64,000 nt of DNA, from positions 27,441 to 91,440 of IMG/VR virus record IMGVR_UViG_3300028569_000022; one strand, written 5' to 3'. Shown here one piece after another: positions 1-9,507 of the stretch. Position numbers and translations under genes: made by a program. Positions within the stretch are counted from its first letter, which is position 1. Every line of letters begins with the position of its first letter. The notes beneath the pieces are model-generated. The model was not told the DNA's origin. It searched no databases and saw only the letters and a list, made by a program, of their open reading frames with translations. This DNA is from a virus.

Positions 1-11
1 AGAGTGGGTTA

Positions 12-1922
12 GTGGTCAATATTCCAGGTGATGGTGGCACAACAATACCTCCGCTAACTGTAATTCCTCAGTTTGAGTCTACTAAGGAATTAGTTCCAGT
101 AACGCAACCGGTTCCTGGTGCATTGTTAGAAATACCACTAAGCGGATGGAACTATGAAACAAATAAGTATGACGGAAAATCGTTAGGTGCTGCTCCATAC
201 TGGGCTGAAAAACATGTAAGTAAATCTCCATCAACAAACTTTGGTGGATTATTTGATTGGGGATACTCTACAGAATTTATTGAAAGATATCTTCCGAACG
301 CTACACCTCATATATCTAATTTAACAATAAACTACGGACATGTACTAGAATACAAGTCCTTAAGTTCATCATTTGTGTGGAATCAACCAATTGAATTTCA
401 AACATTTGTAGGAGTTCCACTCTGGTGTAAAATCCAAAGAAATGAAAATAGTTACTCACCTTTGTCTGCTACGTACGATATTCTTCAATATAGAGATACT
501 CACGCCAAGCCTACATTGAGTGCTAGTGATATTTTATTGAGTAACTATATAGATGGCAGTCCACTTGAGGTGTTTTATCAAGCAGCAAACTCTTTTACGT
601 GGACCGTGAAAGTTGATACATTATCAAGTGGGACTGTGAGCAAATATAGTTACACAGCAATAGGGACTGATCAATCTCATAACGTATTATCTAATAGAAA
701 TTATCCAACAATTGCTGTTATACCAATTGCGGAAGATGTTTACAGTAAAAAAGACGTTGGTGGATTTTTTGTGCCAAATAATTTAGGAGCTTCTAATTAC
801 GTAAACAGAAATTATACAGTAAAATTATCAACTGACATAAAAGACGGCTCTGAATTCTTTGCTAGCGAATTAAACCCAGCAGGAGGAAGAGGATTGACAA
901 AACAACAACAACAAGTACCATATTATTGGGAAGATGACAATCAATGGCTAAAAGCTCCTTTTAATTCAGGAGTTTTTGCTGGGTCAGTAAGAAAATCCTT
1001 AACTAAGGATCTCCAAACATTTGTTCCGTATCAAGAATCTTTAGGATTATCCGTAAATGGATTAGTTACTCCTGAAAGTAGAACTTCTCCGTGGGGAGGA
1101 GTTGAAGGCACAGAATGGACAGATACACAAAATTTCCCAAAAACATTCGCTGGTGTTCCTAATGTGCCAGCATGGACAAAAACACAAATTTTAAAGTATA
1201 CCCAACAGGAAGTAGATTGTTGGACTTCCGACATTTACAGTAATCAGTATGGGTTGTATAAGTCCTTATCAGCATCTGTCGTAACAGACAGATCCGAGAC
1301 CACTGGAGAATTATGGGTAAAAACTAAAGAGGGAAATGTTATTACAGGCACCGCAGCACTATCATCGATCTACGAACCGTTTAAAGTCATTAATAGCACC
1401 GTTTATAGTCAATTGACTGGAAGTGGAATTTGTGTAGTTGATTGCTTTGGAGATGTTGTATTTATACAAACTACTAATGCAGTAATTTTTGCTAAAATAT
1501 TATTCGATCCTGAAACTCTGTTAATAAATACTACTCTTGATGATACAAGATTTATTATAACTTCTCTTAACATCGAAAGTGATGAAAGATTAGATGGATA
1601 TCAAAAATTAGGACAAACTTGGTACTCCCCAAAGAACAAAACAGTTGATATTGCTGTAGTTTCAATATACCAAAACCAGCTGTTTCCAGAAATTCATAAA
1701 GTTCACTTGTCTCCAATGTCTCTTGACAAGGCGTTCCCTTCAACTGAAGATCAAACAACAACTTTAACACAAGAGTTGAGTAGCATTTCTGCTAAAAGTG
1801 TAGAGTCTGCCTTGTTAACTTATAATGAACCATTGCGTAAGTATGCAATGACCATAAGTGGAACTACTACAAACGAAAAGCCGTTCGTAGTTAATCTCAT
1901 ACTACAACATGAAAATAGTTAA
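12..1922 (+). CDS. Large virion-type protein of unknown function, probably truncated at the left edge
   Basis: The frame is open from the first bases of the window without a stop. The GTG at 12 is only the first possible start, so the gene may begin upstream. About 636 residues are visible, rich in Ser, Thr, Asn, Tyr and aromatics, with no signal peptide or membrane segment. Runs such as SLSSSF, SLSASVV and STVYSQLTGSG are typical of beta-rich phage adhesins, and similar wording recurs in the proteins at 15226-23231. No catalytic motif is visible. Its last 14 nt overlap the next gene, a Pro/Thr-stalk protein, which points to translational coupling. Role inferred: peripheral tail or fibre component. 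I do not recognise a named family. Confidence 0.7.
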   Translation: MVNIPGDGGTTIPPLTVIPQFESTKELVPVTQPVPGALLEIPLSGWNYETNKYDGKSLGAAPYWAEKHVSKSPSTNFGGLFDWGYSTEFIERYLPNATPHISNLTINYGHVLEYKSLSSSFVWNQPIEFQTFVGVPLWCKIQRNENSYSPLSATYDILQYRDTHAKPTLSASDILLSNYIDGSPLEVFYQAANSFTWTVKVDTLSSGTVSKYSYTAIGTDQSHNVLSNRNYPTIAVIPIAEDVYSKKDVGGFFVPNNLGASNYVNRNYTVKLSTDIKDGSEFFASELNPAGGRGLTKQQQQVPYYWEDDNQWLKAPFNSGVFAGSVRKSLTKDLQTFVPYQESLGLSVNGLVTPESRTSPWGGVEGTEWTDTQNFPKTFAGVPNVPAWTKTQILKYTQQEVDCWTSDIYSNQYGLYKSLSASVVTDRSETTGELWVKTKEGNVITGTAALSSIYEPFKVINSTVYSQLTGSGICVVDCFGDVVFIQTTNAVIFAKILFDPETLLINTTLDDTRFIITSLNIESDERLDGYQKLGQTWYSPKNKTVDIAVVSIYQNQLFPEIHKVHLSPMSLDKAFPSTEDQTTTLTQELSSISAKSVESALLTYNEPLRKYAMTISGTTTNEKPFVVNLILQHENS

Positions 1923-2907
1923 AATTGAAATATTTCAAGAGCAAGTTCTACCAGAACCACCTATAGTCGTTTCTCCGTTTAATGTTATTCCTATAACCAC
2001 AGGCGAACAATTCAGCATCTTCGTTCAAACAATTCCCTTTCCTGTAAACTTTAGATTGTTAAATTTCCTAAACGAGACTGGTAACAAAGGAAGTGTATGG
2101 TCCACATATGATTATGTATCGATCGGTTCTTCTCTTCCGTCTACTACGTTTACTTGGCCTACAACGATTAGTTCAATTTCATCACAAAATCCGGTTGCTA
2201 CATCATCTCAAATTCTATCAGTAGCATGTTGGGAAATTACTAACACTTCTACTAATAAAGCGTACGTCTATTATAATGTAGATGAACTAACATTTACTCC
2301 AACTACTACAGGAATCTATACTGTTTCAGTTAGCGGAATTGATGAAAATAGAGATTTAATAACATTTAATCAAATCCCTTCCATTACAGCCGTTCAATTA
2401 AGCGACATATCAATAGCACAGAGCATAGGAGAGTTTAATGGCGTATTTAACGAAGAAGGATTGTATCAAGTTGCATACGAAGTATACAATGAGTCAGGAG
2501 AAAACAGATATTGTTTGACGTTATCAGCAATTCACCCTCCACCATCTCCAACTCCGTCGGTAACGCCAACATCTACTGTAACTCCAACGCCAACGGTGAC
2601 TCCGTCGCTTATCCCTTCATCAACTCCAACTCCAACTCCAACTCTAACGGTGACTCCTGGATTGTCTCCAACGCCAACATCAACACCAACACCAACGTTA
2701 ACCCCGACAGTAACTCCAACATTAACTCCGACTCCGACACAAACTCCTCCACCGACAATATGGGTGGTTCCTAACGCAACACCTCGGTGGATTTGTGAGA
2801 CTCCTGTATGTGATCCTGTTGTGGATGGAGACATTATCATAAAGACTACTCCGAGACTAGAACCCCCTTGCCCCGAACCTGAACCTGATTGTCCTTGTGA
2901 TAATTAA
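1909..2907 (+). CDS. Virion/fibre protein with Pro/Thr stalk and Cys-rich tail
   Basis: 332 residues. Residues 1-205 are beta-rich and include an Ig-like stretch (TFTPTTTGIYTVSVSGID). Residues about 208-285 are a Pro/Thr/Ser stalk of TPTPT- and TVTPT-type repeats. The C-terminus is a compact Cys/Pro segment containing CETPVCDP and ending CPCDN. Pro/Thr stalks of this kind make extended, mucin-like linkers and are potential O-glycosylation targets (inference). The start ATG overlaps the upstream gene by 14 nt. Similar stalks occur at 7711, 48753 and 63383, so this belongs to a family of stalked proteins in this phage. Exact location on the particle is unknown. Confidence 0.7.
   Translation: MKIVKIEIFQEQVLPEPPIVVSPFNVIPITTGEQFSIFVQTIPFPVNFRLLNFLNETGNKGSVWSTYDYVSIGSSLPSTTFTWPTTISSISSQNPVATSSQILSVACWEITNTSTNKAYVYYNVDELTFTPTTTGIYTVSVSGIDENRDLITFNQIPSITAVQLSDISIAQSIGEFNGVFNEEGLYQVAYEVYNESGENRYCLTLSAIHPPPSPTPSVTPTSTVTPTPTVTPSLIPSSTPTPTPTLTVTPGLSPTPTSTPTPTLTPTVTPTLTPTPTQTPPPTIWVVPNATPRWICETPVCDPVVDGDIIIKTTPRLEPPCPEPEPDCPCDN
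2533..2758 (+). repeat. Pro/Thr-coding low-complexity tandem repeat
   Basis: Degenerate 6-nt period (act/acg cca/ccg) encoding alternating Thr-Pro with Ser, Val and Leu interruptions. It lies inside the preceding gene. The reverse strand is also open and Val/Gly-rich, which is a side effect of the repeat and not a gene. Confidence 0.85.
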
Positions 2908-2942
2908 CAACAAAGAGAATATGATTATATTAAATTAATATT

Positions 2943-3563
2943 ATGGTTAAAGGAACAAAAATAACCGAATTGATTTCTGTAGCAACTATGAATTCCACAA
3001 TGGATGAATTGTTGGCAGGAAGCGACGGAAAAACTGTACTGGTTCCTATTAGTGCAATAGAAAGTGGAATAGCAAAAGTATTACAACTTGAAACTGAGCT
3101 TAAAAGCTTGTCTGCAGATATCATTCATCCAGTTAACTCTTCTACGGTTAATATGTATATAGATTCTGCTGTGCGGGATCTATCTGCCGATTTTACTATT
3201 GTAGTAGATGAGTCTGTATTATTTCCTCAACTTCCTTTAATTTTTACGGAAAGTCTTACTGCAACAAACGGGATGCATAATAGAATGATTGTGCTTAGTT
3301 CCGACGATGACGTAACAGTAACTCTAATGCCGAATCTGTCATCTGGTTTAACGGTAAATTTTCTTCGATATGGATTTGGAGAGGTTAAATTCGTTTCAGG
3401 AGCTGGTGCTAAAGTATACACATATCCTGACAGCTCATATAACTTAATATCACACCAAAACGCATGCGTCACAGCAATAAAAGGAACTGCTGACAAATGG
3501 AATCTGAAAGGTAGTTTGGGATCTCTAAAAGGCGGAAAATTTATTATCGAGCACAATCCGTAA
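2943..3563 (+). CDS. Putative virion protein, unknown family
   Basis: 206 residues. The N-terminus (KGTKITELISVATMNSTMDE) resembles the opening of many phage tail-associated proteins that begin with a KIxEL/KISQL-like motif, and compares with the protein at 62961 ([14 protein letters not shown]). The remainder is beta-rich (TVTLMPNLSSGLTVNFLRYG; FVSGAGAKVYTYPDSS), a pattern common in phage fibre head or decoration domains. No signal peptide. An AT-rich leader with ATTAAATTAATATT lies just upstream. It converges with the minus-strand gene starting 5 nt downstream. Function inferred as structural only. Confidence 0.65.
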   Translation: MVKGTKITELISVATMNSTMDELLAGSDGKTVLVPISAIESGIAKVLQLETELKSLSADIIHPVNSSTVNMYIDSAVRDLSADFTIVVDESVLFPQLPLIFTESLTATNGMHNRMIVLSSDDDVTVTLMPNLSSGLTVNFLRYGFGEVKFVSGAGAKVYTYPDSSYNLISHQNACVTAIKGTADKWNLKGSLGSLKGGKFIIEHNP

Positions 3564-3568
3564 TACTG

Positions 3569-3883
3569 CTACTCTTTTCTGACAGCATCCGCTTCTTTTA
3601 CTATGTCTGTCAACGCAGCAATATAAGGAATCAAATCTACTGCAGTATCATGTTTATATCCTCCCGCAAAGCGAGAATATTTTTGATCTATGAATGATGC
3701 AAGAGCGACTGCTTTAACCGCATTTTCAGACAATTCTTTATCGGTATATTTTTTAATAATAGCCTTTGTGAGATGCCAACATCCATCTTGACCCCAGGTG
3801 TCCGCATACTGTGAACCCCGTTCGTGCATGGTCTTTGCTGCTTCTTTTAGAGTGGTTGATGCTCTTTCAATAAATTCATTCAT
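3569..3883 (-). CDS. DUF6378-like phage protein
   Basis: 104 residues from the ATG at 3883. A TTG two codons upstream would add two residues but is less likely. The layout is that of small phage DUF6378-type proteins: an N-terminal helix (ASTTLKEAAKTMHERGSQYAD), a central WxLTKAIIKKY region, and a C-terminal part with DQKYSRFAGGYKHDTAVDLI, where a conserved K/R-x-x-R...D pattern precedes a helix. All-helical, no membrane segment. Biochemical role is unknown; members lie among phage nucleotide-metabolism or hypothetical genes. Family call is by memory of pattern and moderate. Confidence 0.55.
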   Translation of the reverse strand: MNEFIERASTTLKEAAKTMHERGSQYADTWGQDGCWHLTKAIIKKYTDKELSENAVKAVALASFIDQKYSRFAGGYKHDTAVDLIPYIAALTDIVKEADAVRKE

Positions 3884-3933
3884 ACACAAATATTATACGA
3901 ACAAACAGAACCTTATCAACTACTAAAACTATA

Positions 3934-6000
3934 TTAATATTTTATGCAATACAATAAAGCAACGTTTCTAGGTCGAGCAGATCCTGTGCCGAATCCGCCA
4001 GTATGAAGCTCTATGGCTGATCCTGATGTTACGGTAGTATTTTGGTAACTATTCAAGAGATTTGGCCAAGTGTCTCTCGCATTTACTACGTGATCAACTC
4101 CTATATCTTCACATGAATCATTCAAGTCCAGCCAGTTAGTTGATAAGTTTCCGCCAGATTTATCTACTCTGTTAATTGGAGTACAAACCGTAACAGAACT
4201 TCTATTAGGATCTACAATCACAGCAGTGCCTTTCTGCTTACTTCCAAAGGGTCTTCCCTTATCTACTTCTCTACCATCATCCCAACCCCGAACAAATTCG
4301 CCTCTCAAATCAGGAAGTTTACCTAGCGAGCCAAAGCTTGAACCTACTGCAGCATATAGTAACTCAAAATTTGCTTTTATACCTTGAATAGTATCTTCTC
4401 CATTCGGAACAATATCACCATTACAAACTAGCCATCCGGCCGGAGCAGTTCGTCTAGCAAAAGACATTACAGCACCGACTGGAATTACATTGTTTATTGT
4501 TGTTTGAGCACTGATGGTAATATCGTCGGTTCCGTTATTAACAATAATTCCAGCTCCAGCTTTTATTTTTTTAAACTCCAATATACCGTTTGTGTTTCCC
4601 TTCAGTACTTTTCCAACACCTGTTCCGATGTTTGAATTTACTGCATTTATCAGTGCGTTTCTCGAATCGAACGTAATTGAATTTATATCGCTCGTTACAT
4701 TAATAGCTGAGCCTATCGAACTGAGACTTTTAAATTGCAAGGTTCCAAGTGAAGATTTACCTGAGTAAAGCCCGAATGTTTGACTATTTCCCAAATTTTC
4801 AACATTTATTGTTTTGTATATTACTTCATCTTTTACGGTGATGCTTAATGTTCCGTTGTCATCATTTAACTCGATGCCGTTTCCTGCACTAAGGGTTTTA
4901 AAGTGTAGCTCGAATCCACTTTGTCCAGAGAATACTGTAGTTCCGGTTCCGACATTTATTCCGTTAAACCCAGCCATTGCTGGAATAAATGTATCAATTT
5001 TAATTCCGTCTGCTGTCTCGGTGAGCTCTACGTATTTTCCTGCAGAGAGTGTTTTAAAATGTAATGTGTTGTCAGTTAAATTTGAAAAAACTTTTTTGCC
5101 AAATCCTATATTTTCCCCAGACAATAAATTAACAACGCTTATGTGTATATTATTTAAACGATCTTCAATTATAACGTTTGGACTAGCTGCTGACAGCGTT
5201 TTAAATATTAAGTTGTCATTAATTTTTTCTTTGTAAATAAAAGCTCCTTCAGGATGTGCTCTAACTGCTGAGACTGAATCTGTTGCTGAAATGACTATGT
5301 CAGCGTTGCTCATACCCACAGTAATGTTCTTCCCACTTTTAATTGTTCTAAACTCGAGTGGGTGAGTACTATTGTCGAGAACAACTCCAGTCCCTGTACC
5401 TATATTTTTTCCAGAAACTGTAGACGTTATAGTAACAAAATCATCAGCAGTCAATAAACTAATTCCAGTGCCTGCAACAAGAGTTTTAAAAGGTAAGATC
5501 GTTCCTTGTTTTTCTTTAGCTAATCCCACTCCGCTTCCGACATTGGAAGTTGAATTTGCTTCTCCAAGAGCAAGTCCGCTTGAATCAAGTCCTGTTATTT
5601 TTATAACATCACCAACTGCACTAACAGATATATTTGTGCTTCCAGAAACAATTTTTCTGAATTCTAAACCTCTGTTAGCTTTTTGTTTAAAAATGTCTGC
5701 ACCATAAGCAACACCAACATTTGAAGCAGAAATTAATTCCTGTCCGGAATACGGATTGCCTGCAGATAGTGTCACTGTTCCTATTCCTGTGCTGGGATCG
5801 ATCGTAAGATAATCTCCCACGACTTTAATTTTACTAACACCAAACGCGCTAAATTCTGCTACGTTTGTTTGCAATTGCTGTAACGCAACGTTTACTGAAT
5901 TTACTTCAGATGTTAACGTAACAAAGTTGCTGTTGATTGATGACAGAGAATTTCCAACACACTCATTTTTGTCGATTAAAAGAACATTAGCAAGAGACAT
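3934..6000 (-). CDS. Tail fibre with about seven head-to-tail repeats and C-terminal Tail Collar domain
   Basis: 688 residues. Residues 1-60 form an alpha-helical N-terminus (NSLSSINSNFVTLTSEVNSV). Residues about 75-500 hold about seven degenerate repeats of roughly 45-60 residues with the pattern N-[IV]-G-x-G ... F-[KR]-x-[IL]-x-[AS]-G-x-x-[IV], for example NIGTGTGVVLDN and NVGSGVGLAKEK followed by LPFKTLVAGTGISL. Residues about 515-600 are a Tail Collar (PF07484-type) domain: IPVGAVMSFARRTAPAGWLV, CNGD, LPDLRGEFVRGWDDG. The protein ends PRNVALLYCIKY, the usual collar C-terminus. Such fibres bind the host surface. A TATAAATA box lies just upstream of the start. Confidence 0.85.
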   Translation of the reverse strand: MSLANVLLIDKNECVGNSLSSINSNFVTLTSEVNSVNVALQQLQTNVAEFSAFGVSKIKVVGDYLTIDPSTGIGTVTLSAGNPYSGQELISASNVGVAYGADIFKQKANRGLEFRKIVSGSTNISVSAVGDVIKITGLDSSGLALGEANSTSNVGSGVGLAKEKQGTILPFKTLVAGTGISLLTADDFVTITSTVSGKNIGTGTGVVLDNSTHPLEFRTIKSGKNITVGMSNADIVISATDSVSAVRAHPEGAFIYKEKINDNLIFKTLSAASPNVIIEDRLNNIHISVVNLLSGENIGFGKKVFSNLTDNTLHFKTLSAGKYVELTETADGIKIDTFIPAMAGFNGINVGTGTTVFSGQSGFELHFKTLSAGNGIELNDDNGTLSITVKDEVIYKTINVENLGNSQTFGLYSGKSSLGTLQFKSLSSIGSAINVTSDINSITFDSRNALINAVNSNIGTGVGKVLKGNTNGILEFKKIKAGAGIIVNNGTDDITISAQTTINNVIPVGAVMSFARRTAPAGWLVCNGDIVPNGEDTIQGIKANFELLYAAVGSSFGSLGKLPDLRGEFVRGWDDGREVDKGRPFGSKQKGTAVIVDPNRSSVTVCTPINRVDKSGGNLSTNWLDLNDSCEDIGVDHVVNARDTWPNLLNSYQNTTVTSGSAIELHTGGFGTGSARPRNVALLYCIKY

Positions 6001-6006
6001 ATAAGC

Positions 6007-6014
6007 TATTTATA
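6007..6014 (-). promoter_or_regulatory. T4-like late promoter box
   Basis: Reads TATAAATA on the minus strand, identical to the T4 late promoter consensus, 6 nt before the start codon of the Tail Collar fibre gene. If used as a -10 element the message would be almost leaderless. Confidence 0.5.
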
Positions 6015-6036
6015 ATAAAAGAACGTTTTTTGGTGT

Positions 6037-7689
6037 TTATCCTTTGTTGAATTCAATGACAGCTGAACCGAAATCAGGATTAAACAAATATTCCCAGCGA
6101 CAAAAATTATTTGGATTCGTTCCCCAGCACATTAATGTTTTATCTGATAAGGCAAACCCAATATTGTCGCCTTGCATCGATCCAATTCCAAAATAACCAA
6201 CCAACGTCCATTGTTTAGTGGAATTGTTTCGTCTAACCAACCATCGTTCATTCGAACCCATTACAGCAAATGAATATGACCTCCCATCAAATAACCACAC
6301 ATCAACGAATGTTGTTTGCTCTGTTGCAATAATAAATGGTTTGAGGTAGCCTATTTCCTCAACATCAAACCCAACTTTGATCGAGTTAGCTACTGAGTTT
6401 GTGTTGGTTATGGCTTCATTCGGATTGAAGAACTTGCTGTTAAATGAGCACGAATTAAAGCAATTTCCTTTTGTTATAGTCTTAACGGTCGGAGTTAAGT
6501 TTTTATAACCGTGTTCTATTATTGCTTCTGTGATGACATTAGTTAACTCTTCTTTTGTAAAATTTGCTTGTACCTGTGAGATTTTAAAATTAGCGAGATC
6601 TTTAATGTTGTTCGGGCTTTCAAATTTTCCTTCATCTGTTTTAATTGAGGATAGAAATTTCCAACTCAACTCACTGTTTGTATTATCCTCTGAGTTAATA
6701 AAAAATATTGTTCCAGCTACATTGGTTTGATTGACTGAATTCAACGCGCAAACATCTTCATAATAACGTACGGTTGGCTGATTTGGAGTTTCAGAGAAAA
6801 AGTAACTTGATTCCAAATCGTTACAGAAAACCAAATTAACAAAACGAGAATAGTTGTCGTTACTGTATCCAACAGCATTGAATACTCTATCGAGAGTAAA
6901 TGGAAGTATTTGTACTTTATTCTTTAATACGTCTAAATTGCCTCCAAATAGTGGAAGCAACGCACTAATCAAAGGGTTTGCGTCATCATCATTTAATATA
7001 GTAGAAATTTGTTGAGCTTCAGGAAGTTTTGAATCGAGCCAAATATTAATTTTAGGACTTTCCCAAGGAATAATGGGTTGGGCGTTAGATAACCGTAATC
7101 GAGGATTGTCTGATTTAATTTTAGATGCAAATTGCTTTGAAAGAGGTTCACTAATACTGTAAGTGGCTTTATTTGGATTCATAATATTTGTAGTAGTTGA
7201 CACTGATATTAAGTATGTAATATTTGGATCAAGTGTTGTAAATGCACACACCTTATCATTTGGTGAATATGTGTCAAAGGTTTTGGAATCCAAACTAACT
7301 TTTTGTGCCTTTTTAATTGATGGGTAATCGGATAGGTTAATAGAGGAATTAAACGGAAACTTAATAATGTGCCACGCTTCGGTTATATCACTACAGTCTA
7401 ACGTTAATATGTCTGGTACAAAACCGTTTAATATACCATCAGTCTCTATTGTAAATTGCCTAACTGACCGAATGCAATATCCTCTACCCGGCTTAAGAGA
7501 AGTTACTGATTGTGATTCGGTTGACGCTCCATTAATATAAAAATCAATATTCGAGTTTGATTCTTCGTTTGGAGAAAACGCTGAAATAATATCAGGAAAA
7601 TTACTTAGGTGTCGTTCTGATGTTCCGTCAAATTGGAGTAAAGTAAATCTTGGGCTATTTTTTTCTCCGTTAATGTTAAAAGTTTTCAT
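6037..7689 (-). CDS. Unknown protein, probably virion/fibre associated
   Basis: 550 residues with no recognised domain. The N-terminal half is beta-rich with Ser/Asn/Asp and repeated strands (FNINGEKNSPRFTLLQFDG; DSKTFDTYSPNDKVCAFTTL). The middle is more mixed with charged helices (KFKISQ-type and FTKEELTNVITEAIIEHGY). The end contains VDVWLFDGRSYSFAVMG and WLVRRNNSTKQWTLVGYFG, which read like sugar-binding or beta-sandwich strands. No signal peptide. It lies 36 nt upstream of the Tail Collar fibre on the same strand and 21 nt after a Pro/Thr-stalk protein, so a fibre or fibre-accessory role is inferred from context only. Confidence 0.65.
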   Translation of the reverse strand: MKTFNINGEKNSPRFTLLQFDGTSERHLSNFPDIISAFSPNEESNSNIDFYINGASTESQSVTSLKPGRGYCIRSVRQFTIETDGILNGFVPDILTLDCSDITEAWHIIKFPFNSSINLSDYPSIKKAQKVSLDSKTFDTYSPNDKVCAFTTLDPNITYLISVSTTTNIMNPNKATYSISEPLSKQFASKIKSDNPRLRLSNAQPIIPWESPKINIWLDSKLPEAQQISTILNDDDANPLISALLPLFGGNLDVLKNKVQILPFTLDRVFNAVGYSNDNYSRFVNLVFCNDLESSYFFSETPNQPTVRYYEDVCALNSVNQTNVAGTIFFINSEDNTNSELSWKFLSSIKTDEGKFESPNNIKDLANFKISQVQANFTKEELTNVITEAIIEHGYKNLTPTVKTITKGNCFNSCSFNSKFFNPNEAITNTNSVANSIKVGFDVEEIGYLKPFIIATEQTTFVDVWLFDGRSYSFAVMGSNERWLVRRNNSTKQWTLVGYFGIGSMQGDNIGFALSDKTLMCWGTNPNNFCRWEYLFNPDFGSAVIEFNKG

Positions 7690-7710
7690 TCTTAATTTAT
7701 AATACTTATA

Positions 7711-8814
7711 TTATTTTGCTTGCTGTTTCGACCTGAATAACGCTACAGCCGATACGTCTTTCCAATTTTGATCGTCGTTCCAAATCACAGAGTCATTCCA
7801 TTTAACTTCCGCAGCAAAAATTGTTGTAGCCGTAGGAGTTGGAGTAATAGTTGGAGTTGGGTCCGGAGTGCATGTCGGAGTCGGAGTAAAGGGGAGTGTT
7901 GATGTGGGGGTTGGTGTGACGGATGGTGAGGTCGTCGGAGTAGGAAAAACCGTAGGAGTTGGAGGATTTGGGATTATTATAGCTTTAGGATCATAAATTA
8001 ACTGACGAGAACTTGGTGAAATTCCTAAGACAGTCGAACCTGTAGTGAAATAATAAAACGTAAAGATATCTGTATCAACTACAGATAGTTGAACATTAGA
8101 TGACACGAAAAGTTTGCTAGAAGAAGCACTAATATTGCTGTTTGGGGCAATCGACCAGTGACAATTGTTAAAATCACACGCATCAAAATTATTTGCAAAA
8201 GTAACTCCGTCTATACCGTTAATAGTAAGAGTAAATCGCGAAACTGTAGTTGTGTCTATAATGAAATATGTCTGATCAATTACGCTTGTATTTACTATTG
8301 AATTGTTTTTATCAATAAAAATAGTAGTAACCGGAGTTTGAATTGCTGCTGGAGTTGGGGAAGGAGGCGGTAAATAGTTCTCCGTTTTTGTCAAATCAGC
8401 CACGCCATCTACAAATCTTCCAGTTAACACATCAGATGTAGTAGTTGTAAACGGTTTATATCCAAACACTGAGCCGATACGATCTTCGGAAAATTCTACA
8501 GCTGATCTAAAAAGACCATCTACTGAAACAATCATCGTTTTGAGTAATGCGCTTGTTTGAGCGGCCTCAGCAAAATAAAACGTATCAGAAAAGAAATTCC
8601 GCTTAAATGCTATTTTTTGATGAGCAACAAACGTAGTTTCTGGAGTCAAACCATACTTAAACGATTGTGCTAATTGCTGAGTCAATTTTGGAAATGGAGT
8701 AGAGGTAGGAGTGGGAGTGGGCGTAGGCGTTGGTGAAGTGCGGGGAACGGGGGCTGTGTAACGTATTCTGCCACCAAACGGATTTAAGTTACCTGCTGAA
8801 CGATTCATGATCAT
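7711..8814 (-). CDS. Fibre-type protein with two Pro/Thr stalks and an FGY module
   Basis: About 367 residues from the ATG at 8814; the ATG at 8808 and a TTG at 8823 are alternatives. An early stalk (SPTPTPTPTPTSTPFP, residues about 28-43) is followed by a globular region with RSAVEFSEDRIGSVFGYKP and LTGRFVDGVADL. That module recurs in the proteins at 48753 and 62513. A second stalk (VFPTPTTSPSVTPTPTSTLP region) precedes a C-terminus with KWNDSVIWNDDQNWKDVSAV. Probably a receptor-contacting or decoration protein. It is transcribed with the two following minus-strand genes. Divergent from the gene at 8934. Confidence 0.65.
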   Translation of the reverse strand: MIMNRSAGNLNPFGGRIRYTAPVPRTSPTPTPTPTPTSTPFPKLTQQLAQSFKYGLTPETTFVAHQKIAFKRNFFSDTFYFAEAAQTSALLKTMIVSVDGLFRSAVEFSEDRIGSVFGYKPFTTTTSDVLTGRFVDGVADLTKTENYLPPPSPTPAAIQTPVTTIFIDKNNSIVNTSVIDQTYFIIDTTTVSRFTLTINGIDGVTFANNFDACDFNNCHWSIAPNSNISASSSKLFVSSNVQLSVVDTDIFTFYYFTTGSTVLGISPSSRQLIYDPKAIIIPNPPTPTVFPTPTTSPSVTPTPTSTLPFTPTPTCTPDPTPTITPTPTATTIFAAEVKWNDSVIWNDDQNWKDVSAVALFRSKQQAK

Positions 8815-8918
8815 AATTATCAATTAAACTTATCAAAAAGCGTAAATGAAGCGTTCGTTTAATTTTGAGATGCAATTTTTGAAAATTTTCTTGAGTATAT
8901 AGTTTTTTATTTGAGTTT

Positions 8919-8928
8919 GATTAAATAA
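8919..8928 (+). promoter_or_regulatory. Late-promoter-like box
   Basis: GATTAAATAA ending 5 nt before the ATG at 8934. One of a recurring set of TTAAATAA/GATAAATAA boxes directly preceding start codons in this window. Confidence 0.45.
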
Positions 8929-8933
8929 CCTTA

Positions 8934-9470
8934 ATGAAGAATTTTGATACATTATTCGAAAAAGAGTTAGAGCGCTTTCAGCTAGGAGGAATAATTGTAG
9001 GGGATCGCATCCGCTTTACAAAAGATTGCCTCAAATTAGATTACATTAAAAGCAGAGCAGCTTCATATCAAGATATTATCAAAGCTTGCTCTGAACCCAC
9101 ATTTGATCTTAACTTGCGAGTTGGTGCAGTAAAAAGCGTATATCCAACAACTTCACACAATTACACCGGAGGAGTAACTGATGCTCCTGACGGTATCTTT
9201 TTGGACATTTATATCGAATATGCTCCAGGATTATATAGAAATCCAATGACGGTGCCAATCGACGCAGTAGAAGTCATTGATGATGGAAACAATAGAGGAC
9301 CAGTGCCAGATAGTCTCGTAAGAAAAAACAGAGTGCACGGACCTGAGGAAATAAAAACCAAACAATCAGACTTTGCTAATATTAATTTGCCTACAAAAAA
9401 CACCACTCTCCCAAATGCAAATAAGTGGGATGACGGAAAACCAGGCGGAGGAAATTTTTTAAAGGTTTAA
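8934..9470 (+). CDS. Conserved phage hypothetical protein
   Basis: 178 residues. Residues about 18-110 suggest a small beta-barrel with an SH3/KOW flavour: GGIIVGDRIRFTKDCL, then LRVGAVKSVYPTTSH and a C-terminal strand pair (GIFLDIYIEYAPGLYRNPMTV, PIDAVEVIDD). The last 60 residues are polar and low complexity, ending KWDDGKPGGGNFLKV. No catalytic signature. It heads the plus-strand run leading to the ribonucleotide reductase genes and is divergent from the fibre block. I recall similar proteins in aquatic T4-like phages but cannot name a family. Confidence 0.6.
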   Translation: MKNFDTLFEKELERFQLGGIIVGDRIRFTKDCLKLDYIKSRAASYQDIIKACSEPTFDLNLRVGAVKSVYPTTSHNYTGGVTDAPDGIFLDIYIEYAPGLYRNPMTVPIDAVEVIDDGNNRGPVPDSLVRKNRVHGPEEIKTKQSDFANINLPTKNTTLPNANKWDDGKPGGGNFLKV

Positions 9471-9507
9471 GTTTCCTAAAACCATACTACACTAGTATGC
9501 ATGACCT

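Noticed and set aside
2532-2840. Val/Gly-rich minus-strand open frame
   Set aside because: Antisense shadow of the Pro/Thr repeat.
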